From Acidovorax defluvii (GTDB taxonomy: Bacteria > Pseudomonadota > Gammaproteobacteria > Burkholderiales > Burkholderiaceae_C): a stretch of 64,000 nt of DNA. The notes under the pieces were generated by a model. That model did no database searches, was not told the origin of the DNA, and was given only the letters and a program-made list of their open reading frames with translations. A program made the translations under genes and the position numbers. Of the stretch, positions 21,672 through 28,356 are shown in pieces (positions within the stretch are counted from its first letter, which is position 1; every line of letters begins with the position of its first letter). The DNA is taken from the NCBI GenBank assembly GCA_003268905.1, contig QLTU01000001.1, positions 124,001 through 188,000 on the forward strand. The letters run 5' to 3'.

Positions 21672-22979
21672 TCAAGACCCGCGCCGCTCCCGGGCACGGT
21701 AAACGCCGATGGTACCCACTGCGGGTGCCTGGTTGCCCCAGGCGTTGCGCACAAAGGTGCTGACCGCGGCCACATCGTCGTCGCCCAGCACTTGCATGAA
21801 GGGCGGCATGCCGTGCGGGCGCGGGTTGCCCGCCGTGGCCGGCAGGTAGCCACCCTGCAACACCACGCGCACGAGGTTGGTGGGGTCTTGCAGCACCACG
21901 GCGCGGTTGCCCGCCAGGGCCGGAAAAGCCCCCGGCTTGCCCTCGCCGTTGTCGCCATGGCATTGCGCGCAGTGTTGCTCATACACCTTGGCACCCCGCT
22001 CCAGCGTGGCGGCCGAGGGTTTGACCACTTCTGCGGGGGCGATGGCCCGCTGCGGCAGCGCACGCAGGTACACGGCAATCGCTTGTGCATCGGCATCGCT
22101 CAGATACTGCGTGCTGCGAAAAACCACCTCGGCCATGGGCCCGGTCACCGAGCCCTGCGGCGCCACGCCGGTCTTCAGCAGGGCCACCACATCCTCCACG
22201 GGCCAGTGCGCCACGCCCGCCTCGGCAGCCACATTGAGCGCCGGGGCATACCAGTTCTGCACGGGAATCAGCCCCCCGCTGAATGCCTGCGCCTGGCTGC
22301 TGGCGCCCAGTGCATTGCGCGGTGTGTGGCAGGCCGCGCAATGGCCCAGGCCGTTGACCAGGTAGGCACCCCGGTTCCATTCGGCCGACTGCACGGGCCC
22401 GGGCGCGAACGTGCCGGGCGTGAAGAACAGCGCCCGCCACACGCCCAAAGCCGCCTGCGTGTTGTATGGAAAGCGCAGCGCGTGCGGCCGGTTGGCCTGC
22501 GCCACCGCGGGCAGGCTTTGCAGATAGGCATAGATGGCATCGGAATCCTCGCGCGTCACCTGCGTGTAGTTGGGGTAGGGAAACGCCGGGTACAGCAGGC
22601 GCCCGTCCTTGGAGCGGCCGTTGTGCAGCGCGCGCCAGAACTCGGCGGCCGACCAGTTGCCAATGCCTGTCGCCTTGTCGGGCGTGAGGTTGGTGGTGTG
22701 AATCACGCCAAATGGCGTGTCGATGCCGCGCCCGCCCGCATAGGGCGCACCACCCTGCACGGTGTGGCAGGCCATGCAGTTGCCCGCGCGGGCCAGGTAT
22801 TCGCCGCGCGCCACCAGCTCGGGCGTGGCGGGCACGGCCTGTGACAGGGCTTGCGATTCGGCCGGCAGGGCGGCCTCGCCGCGCAGGTTGAGCGCTGCCA
22901 CCACGGCGGTGCCCAGCGCCAGCAAGGCCACGGCGAAGAAAAGGGTCCAGAGGATGCGTTTCATGCCATGCCCCTTCAA
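21672..22979 (-). CDS. triheme cytochrome c, membrane-anchored (alcohol dehydrogenase cytochrome subunit-like)
   Basis: A 435-residue protein with one N-terminal hydrophobic segment (RILWTLFFAVALLALGTAVVAAL), acting as signal/anchor, and three CxxCH haem sites: CMACH (68-72), CAACH (214-218) and CAQCH (337-341). The layout matches the cytochrome c subunit of membrane-bound alcohol/gluconate/aldehyde dehydrogenases, which passes electrons to the quinone pool or oxidase. No dehydrogenase catalytic subunit is beside it. Its start overlaps the stop of the diheme cytochrome gene by 4 bases (22976-22979). An alternative start at 22964 (MKRILW) gives a shorter leader. It probably works with the diheme cytochrome in periplasmic electron transfer. 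Confidence 0.9.
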   Translation of the reverse strand: MKGHGMKRILWTLFFAVALLALGTAVVAALNLRGEAALPAESQALSQAVPATPELVARGEYLARAGNCMACHTVQGGAPYAGGRGIDTPFGVIHTTNLTPDKATGIGNWSAAEFWRALHNGRSKDGRLLYPAFPYPNYTQVTREDSDAIYAYLQSLPAVAQANRPHALRFPYNTQAALGVWRALFFTPGTFAPGPVQSAEWNRGAYLVNGLGHCAACHTPRNALGASSQAQAFSGGLIPVQNWYAPALNVAAEAGVAHWPVEDVVALLKTGVAPQGSVTGPMAEVVFRSTQYLSDADAQAIAVYLRALPQRAIAPAEVVKPSAATLERGAKVYEQHCAQCHGDNGEGKPGAFPALAGNRAVVLQDPTNLVRVVLQGGYLPATAGNPRPHGMPPFMQVLGDDDVAAVSTFVRNAWGNQAPAVGTIGVYRARERRGS

Positions 22980-23746
22980 CGCGCCGCCGCATCAACCACC
23001 GGCACACCATCCACCCCGCCGCAGCGCACCGGCATGGCCCCTGCCAGTCGGTCGGCGGGTTTGCCACCCCCGGGCACCGGCTGGGCCGCCAGCCAGGCCG
23101 ATACCGCACTCACCTCGTCGGGCGAAAGCTGGCGCGCAATGTCGGCCATGCAATCGGGTGCCTGCGCGCGGCGCTGGCCGGTTTTCCAGGCGCCCAACTG
23201 GCTGTTGAGGTAGTCGCGTGGCAGGCCCAGCAAGCCAGGAATCGACGGATTGAGCCCCGTCATCGCCTGGCCATGGCATTGCACGCAGGCGGGCAACTGG
23301 CGCGCCACGTCGCCCTGCTGCACCAGCTGGCGTCCGCGCTCCAGCACCTGCGGCCCAGCCTGGGGCGCCGGGGGTGGCGCATAGGGCACCTGCAGCCCGG
23401 CAAAGTGGGTCGCAATCTCGCGCAGATAGTCGTCTGTGAGGTGCTCGATGAGGTAGCCCATCTGCGGATAACTGCGCCGCCCCTCCCGAAAGTTGACCAG
23501 CTGGTTGAACAGGTAACCCGCCGACTTGCCCGCGAGGCGCGGGAAAAATCCCTCTTGCGTGGCGCGGCCTTCCTTGCCGTGGCAGGTGGTGCAGGCCAGC
23601 ACTCGCGGCCCCATGGCGCTGTCCACATTGGCGGTGGCCCCAGAAGCAGCCACGGCCGGCATGGCCGCCAGTGCACAGGCACCCAGGACAGTCGGCCACA
23701 GCAACGACAACACATAACGCAGGGGGCGGAGCAGGCAATTCGTCAT
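22976..23746 (-). CDS. diheme cytochrome c (c4-like), periplasmic
   Basis: A 256-residue exported protein with a signal peptide (LLRPLRYVLSLLWPTVLGACALAAMPAVAA, shown in part) and two haem-binding motifs, CTTCH (52-56) and CVQCH (154-158). Distal ligand candidates include the QMGYLIEHL and IARQLSPDEV segments. The two tandem class I domains resemble cytochrome c4, an electron donor to terminal oxidases. It is the first gene of a three-gene unit (diheme cytochrome, triheme cytochrome, thioredoxin), coupled by a 4-base overlap to the second. The C-terminal tail (VPVVDAAAR) is unremarkable. Confidence 0.9.
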   Translation of the reverse strand: MTNCLLRPLRYVLSLLWPTVLGACALAAMPAVAASGATANVDSAMGPRVLACTTCHGKEGRATQEGFFPRLAGKSAGYLFNQLVNFREGRRSYPQMGYLIEHLTDDYLREIATHFAGLQVPYAPPPAPQAGPQVLERGRQLVQQGDVARQLPACVQCHGQAMTGLNPSIPGLLGLPRDYLNSQLGAWKTGQRRAQAPDCMADIARQLSPDEVSAVSAWLAAQPVPGGGKPADRLAGAMPVRCGGVDGVPVVDAAAR

Positions 23747-23849
23747 GGGCAGATTCTGGCCGGAACACGATGGACTTGTGCAGGCGTGCGGCTTTGCAAG
23801 ACCGCTGAATGCACCGGGCTGGCCAAGTTGTCCAAGCGCCCGGCGCCAG

Positions 23850-24386
23850 TCACTTCATCTTTGACGGCAGGCGAATCGTGTCGCCCGCCACCATGAACGC
23901 GCCCCAGCCCCGGTGGTGCAGCGTGCGCGGGTCCTTGCACTCCGGATCGGTCCAGGCCTTGACGACCTCCAGCACAAAGAAGCTGTAGCGGTTGACAAAC
24001 CGCGTATCGACCACCTTGCACTCCAGGTTGGCATGGCACTCGGCAATCAGCGGCGCGCCCACCAGCGAAGCGGGCGCTGGCGTCAGGCCAAACGCCGTGA
24101 ACTTGTCCACGCTGCGGCCCGAGCTGTTGCCGCAGTCGACCACTTTTTGCGCCAACTCCAGGGTGGGGATGTTCAACACGCATTCGCGCGTGGCTTTGAG
24201 CGCCGTGAAGCTGAAATCGCGGCTGCTGACCACGCAGCCCACCAGCGGTGGCTCGAACTCCATCATGGTGTGCCACGACATCGCCATGGCGTTGATGCGG
24301 CCCTTGTGCGCCGTGCTCAGCAGCAGCACCGGGCCCGGTTCGAGCAGCCCGTAAACCTTGGACAGAGGAAACGATCGCTTGGCCAT
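23850..24386 (-). CDS. flavin reductase-like domain protein (FMN-binding)
   Basis: A 178-residue split-barrel flavin-binding protein of the flavin reductase-like family (DIM6/NTAB type). Signatures: PGPVLLLSTAHKGRINAMAMSW near the N-terminus (FMN-binding strand), PPLVGCVVSSRDFSF, the ATRECVLNIPT segment, and the C-terminal FVLEVVKAWTDPE strand. It would bind FMN and reduce it with NAD(P)H or act as a flavin-dependent oxidoreductase partner; the substrate is unknown. It stands alone, after a roughly 160-bp gap downstream of the RNB nuclease gene on the same strand. Confidence 0.85.
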   Translation of the reverse strand: MAKRSFPLSKVYGLLEPGPVLLLSTAHKGRINAMAMSWHTMMEFEPPLVGCVVSSRDFSFTALKATRECVLNIPTLELAQKVVDCGNSSGRSVDKFTAFGLTPAPASLVGAPLIAECHANLECKVVDTRFVNRYSFFVLEVVKAWTDPECKDPRTLHHRGWGAFMVAGDTIRLPSKMK

Positions 24387-24549
24387 GGTGAAACCTCCTG
24401 CCGGGTGAGATTGACGGCGGCGCGAGCCGGGCTGGCGGAGAAATCATACGGGTTTGCATTCAACCGGATCACAAGGCGAGGAGCCGAAGACAGTGCTGTC
24501 GCACGGCAAGGCGACCCAACGACGGTAGCCGCTTGAAGGCAAAACCGTA

Positions 24550-26022
24550 TCAGTGCGACTGCTCGAAATCGATGAAACCGCGCTCCACATTGGTGCTGAC
24601 CAGTTTCACCCGGATCTTCGCCCCCACGTCCAGGTTGAAATCACCCGACACCAGCAGGCCCTCGGCCGGCGGCGTGAAGATGCGCACCCAGGTGGCGCTT
24701 TCGGTGCGACCGGTGACGATGGCGTCAAACTGCTTGCCGATCAGCCCCTGCATGAACAGCGCTGCCTCGGACTTGCGCACGCTGCGCTCCACCTTTTGCG
24801 CCGCGTCTTCCTGGTGGGTGCAATGCTCGGCCAGCGTGGCCAGCTCGGCCATGCCATAGGGCGCACGCTCGCCCGACAGCAGGGCCTTGACCATGCGCAG
24901 GCTGACGAGATCAGGGTAACGGCGGTTGGGCGCGGTGGAATGCGTGTAGTCGCGCACGGCCAGGCCAAAGTGGCCGATGGGCTCGCCCCGGGCATGCTCC
25001 ACCACATATTCGCCCGAGCCCATCAGCTTGATGATGACCAGCGACAGGTCGGGAAAGCGCAGCGGATCGGCCTTGCGCTGGCGCGCCAGAAAGCCCTCCA
25101 GCGCACGCGAATCGGGCTCTTTGGGCAGTGCCTCGCCGTATTTGCTGGCCACTTCCACGATACGCAGCCAGCGCTCGGGCGAGCGCACCACCCGCCGCAA
25201 GGCGCTGCCGCCATGCTGCGCCAGAAACTGCGCCGTGCAGGTGTTGGTGGCAATCATGAATTCTTCAATCAGCTGGCGCGCGCGGTTTTGCTCCTGCTGG
25301 CGGATGTCCACCACACGGTCGCCGTCGAACACGGCGCGCGGCTGAAAGGTTTCCAGGTCCAGCGAGCCGGCGGCGCGCCGGCGCGCACGCATGCGCTGGG
25401 CCACCGCGTCCTGGGTGCGCAACTGCTCGTCCATGCCGGGCACAGCGCGGGCGGCCTCGGGCAGGTCGCCTTCGCCTTCGATCCACGCTGCCACCGCGTC
25501 GTAGGCCAGCTTGGCGTGGTTGCGCACGCGCGCGCGGTGCACCGTGGAATGGGTGACCACGCCTTCGGCATCCACCACCATTTCGGTCACGATGGCCAAC
25601 CGGTCCTCGCCCGGGTTCAGCGAGGTGAGGTCGGTGGACAGGCGCTCGGGCAGCATTGAAAACACCCGCGCCGAGGTGTAGACCGATGTGGTGTTGGTGT
25701 GCGCGTGCTGGTCGATGGCCGAGTTTTTCTTGACCAGGGCGTCCACATCGGCCACCGCCACAAAAATCTTCACCGCACCGTTGCCCATGGCACCGCATGC
25801 CGTCAGTTGATCGAGGTCAAGCGAATCGTCGTTGTCGATCGAGCACCAGGGCAGCGCCGTGAGGTCGCGAATGCGCGGGTCGTCGTCCTGCCCGGCGGCA
25901 TCGATGGTCTGCAGCTGCTGCAGGGCGCGCGGCGGAAACTCGGGCTCCAGGCCGCGCTCCTTCATGGCGTCAATGGCAATGCGCACCAGGTCGCCGCGGT
26001 GAAATGTGTGTTGTTTGTCCAT
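24550..26022 (-). CDS. RNB-domain ribonuclease (RNase II/R family)
   Basis: A 490-residue exoribonuclease of the RNB family. The catalytic aspartate cluster lies in LPWCSIDNDDSLDLDQL. Further conserved segments are SVYTSARVFSMLPERLSTDLTSL (shown in part), AVRDYTHSTAPNRRYPDL and the C-terminal S1-like strand VRIFTPPAEGLLVSG. It is shorter than RNase R (about 800) and RNase II (about 640) and lacks clear N-terminal cold-shock domains, as in the compact RNB proteins common in betaproteobacteria. The start MDKQHTFHRGDLV at 26022 is chosen as the conserved one; the upstream frame is unrelated. Confidence 0.9.
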   Translation of the reverse strand: MDKQHTFHRGDLVRIAIDAMKERGLEPEFPPRALQQLQTIDAAGQDDDPRIRDLTALPWCSIDNDDSLDLDQLTACGAMGNGAVKIFVAVADVDALVKKNSAIDQHAHTNTTSVYTSARVFSMLPERLSTDLTSLNPGEDRLAIVTEMVVDAEGVVTHSTVHRARVRNHAKLAYDAVAAWIEGEGDLPEAARAVPGMDEQLRTQDAVAQRMRARRRAAGSLDLETFQPRAVFDGDRVVDIRQQEQNRARQLIEEFMIATNTCTAQFLAQHGGSALRRVVRSPERWLRIVEVASKYGEALPKEPDSRALEGFLARQRKADPLRFPDLSLVIIKLMGSGEYVVEHARGEPIGHFGLAVRDYTHSTAPNRRYPDLVSLRMVKALLSGERAPYGMAELATLAEHCTHQEDAAQKVERSVRKSEAALFMQGLIGKQFDAIVTGRTESATWVRIFTPPAEGLLVSGDFNLDVGAKIRVKLVSTNVERGFIDFEQSH

Positions 26023-26078
26023 GGCTCCAATGTAAGTTGTTGCCGCAGACCTGTTACCAAAAAACCGCAAACGGGCTG

Positions 26079-27412
26079 TCAGCGTGGCAGCACGGCGGCA
26101 GGCTTCACCGCCATGAACACCACCATGGCCACCACCGACAACGCGGCACCCAGCCCAAAAGCCAGGCCCGGCGCCACCGCCCACAGCGCGCCGGCCATCA
26201 GCGATGCGGGCAGATACAAGCTGCCCGTGACAAAGTTATAAACGCCCACGGCCGTGGCCCGGCGCTCGGGCTCCAGATCGGCGATGAAGGCCTTGCTTTG
26301 CGACTCTTCGATGGCATAGAACACGCCATACAGGCAAAAGATGCCCACCATTTCCCAGCGGCTGCCTGCCAACACTATTGATCCGGCACGGTTTATTGCA
26401 GAGTCCCGATGCCGTTCAACTTGAGCCCGTCGAGGGGCTTCGACACCTCAGCCCGAGCAAGGTTTACGAATAAAGCCTGCCGGATCAATAGCCACAGGTT
26501 CAGGGCCGCATACAGCGCATAGCCCAGCACCACGATGCGGCTGCGCCCTACCCTGTCGCCCAGCCGTCCCACCAGCGGTGCGGCCACCACGCAAACCACG
26601 TTGAACAGTGCATACAGCAGCACGATGTCGGTCATGCCAAAGCCCACGTCGTGGGCCTTGAGCAAAACAAAACCGAGGCTGAAATACGCCAATGCAAACA
26701 CCCCCGCCGGCAGCAAAAACCGCTTGAACGGCCTGCTGAGCTGCTGCCAATTCTGGCGCACGCTCTCGCGCGCATGGGGCTGACCGCGCTGGTCGGGGAT
26801 GCGCGTGAGCACCACCACGGCCACCACTGCCGGCACAAAGGCCACCAGAAACAGCAGGCTGTAAGTGCTGGCCGATTCACCCAGCGATTTGAGCAGCGCA
26901 TAAGCCACCAGCGGGCCCAGCACGGCGCCCGATTTGTCCAGCGCCTTGTGCACCCCAAAGGCGTAGCCCCGCGATTCTTTGGCGGCAATCGACGACAGCC
27001 AGGCATCGCGCGGCGGGCCGCGAAAGCCCTTGCCCAGCCGCTCGACAACGCGAAAGATCGACAACCCCACGATGGACGACGACACCAGCAAGATCAGCTT
27101 GGCCAATGTCGAAAATGCATAGCCCGCCGTGGCAAACCACTTGCGCCGGCCGCTGCGGTCCGACAGCCAGCCCGCCAGGTAATTGAGCGACGAGGCCGAA
27201 AAATCCGCCATCCCCTCGATCAGCCCCAGCAGCGCGGTGGATGCTCCCGCCACCGTGGTGAAGAAAACCGCAAACACCGAGAAGATCATCTCGGAGCTCA
27301 GGTCGGTGAGAAAACTCACCAGGCCGAGCTTGAGCACATCCGGGTGCAGCTTGGCGCGGCGGGTTCGGGCGTTGGCCTCTGTGGCGGGTGATTCTGCCGG
27401 GCGCAGGCTCAT
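26079..27412 (-). pseudogene. MFS transporter interrupted by a MITE
   Basis: An MFS permease (first part 26491-27412: VLKLGLVSFLTDLSSEMIFS, RPPRDAWLSS-type loop present as GPPRDAWLSSIA, about ten helices) is cut after NLWL. It resumes as VLAGSRWEMVGIFCLYGVF and IEESQSKAFIADLEPERRA in 26079-26375. A 111-bp inverted-repeat element (26378-26488) flanked by TA on both sides separates the halves. Removing it together with one TA restores the frame as NLWL-VLAGSRWEM, so the gene was intact before insertion. The first half now ends with stop codons inside the element. The family resembles MFS efflux proteins with unknown substrates. The truncated 339-residue product is unlikely to work. Confidence 0.88.
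26378..26488. mobile_element. 111-bp MITE-like element with TA target duplication
   Basis: Ends are 20-bp inverted repeats (left TTGATCCGGCACGGTTTATT; the right end reverse-complements to TTGATCCGGCAGGCTTTATT) flanked by TA at 26376-26377 and 26489-26490. The TA duplication and lack of a transposase suggest a MITE mobilised by an IS630/Tc1-type transposase. The interior has a CTTCGAC/GTCGAAG-type hairpin. Confidence 0.85.
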
Positions 27413-27509
27413 GGATTTCTTCCAGGGTCGTCAACACCGCCATTGTGATGCGCACCACGGGCCGCTCCCACCACGCACGGGAACGGCGGATTCATCATCA
27501 GCAGCGCAG

Positions 27510-27575
27510 AATATTGCTATTATTTTAATAGCTTATAGCGCTTTATAGACAAAGGCTAAAGGCCATTTTTATCAT
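27510..27575. repeat. AT-rich palindromic interspersed repeat between divergent genes
   Basis: TATTTTAATAGCTTATAGCG, CTTTATAGACAAAGGC and TAAAGGCCATTTTT share the TAGCTnATAGCGCTT core with the copy at 33491-33546. It sits in the divergent region between the MFS gene and the methyltransferase gene, where nothing else is recognisable. Confidence 0.6.
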
Positions 27576-27704
27576 TATTTTTACCAACCAACCAGATAAA
27601 AGCCTGTGGCACCATTGCCCCGTCACCCCCGGCAACGCCAACGGCAGGCGCCCGACTTGTCCGTTCAATGCCCATAGCACCCGCTATTGCACAAGGCACC
27701 CACC

Positions 27705-28331
27705 ATGACCGCAACGCCCTTCACCGACCCCGCAGCCACCTGGAACCAGCGCTACGCCGCCGAGAACCATCTTTTTGGCCAGGAACCCAACGACTACCTG
27801 CGCGCGCAGGCCCACCACATCGCGCCGGGCGGCCGGGTGCTGTGCGTGGCCGATGGCGACGGGCGCAACAGCGTCTGGCTGGCCCGCCAGGGTATGCAGG
27901 TGGATGCCTTTGACATCTCGGACGTGGCCGTGGCCAAGGCGAGGCAACTGGCAGCAGACGCCCATGTCACCATTGACTACAGCGTGGCCGATTGCGACCA
28001 GTGGCCCTGGCCCACTGCCACTTATGACGCCGTGGCGGCCATCTTTGTGCAGTTTGCCGACCCCGCCATGCGCGAACGCCTGTTCGCCAATATGGTGGCT
28101 GCACTCAAGCCCGGCGGGGTGCTGGTGTTGCAGGGCTACACCCCCAGGCAACTGGAATACAAGACCGGCGGGCCACCCATGCTGTCGCACCTTTACACGC
28201 CAGAGATGATCCGGTCCGCCTTCGCGGGCCTGCAGATCATCGAGCTGCGCGACTATGAAGCGGTGCTGAACGAGGGAACCCAGCACTGTGGCCAGTCGGC
28301 ATTGCTGGGGCTGGTGGCGCGCAAGCCATAA
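27705..28331 (+). CDS. class I SAM-dependent methyltransferase
   Basis: A 208-residue methyltransferase with the Rossmann-type SAM site: motif I VLCVADGDGRNSVWLARQG, acidic loop DAFDISDVAVAKA, and motif IV-like YDAVAAIFVQF, then the PGGVLVLQGY strand. The overall pattern resembles the TehB/UbiE-like small-molecule methyltransferases; the substrate is not inferable. The start at 27705 (MTATPFTDPAATWNQRY) is preferred over 27687 because AAGG precedes it and the WNQRYAAENHLFGQEPN opening is conserved. It lies 25 bases upstream of the P-type ATPase gene and may be co-transcribed with it. Confidence 0.88.
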   Translation: MTATPFTDPAATWNQRYAAENHLFGQEPNDYLRAQAHHIAPGGRVLCVADGDGRNSVWLARQGMQVDAFDISDVAVAKARQLAADAHVTIDYSVADCDQWPWPTATYDAVAAIFVQFADPAMRERLFANMVAALKPGGVLVLQGYTPRQLEYKTGGPPMLSHLYTPEMIRSAFAGLQIIELRDYEAVLNEGTQHCGQSALLGLVARKP

Positions 28332-28356
28332 GGCACCGCCAAAAGACGCGACGGCC

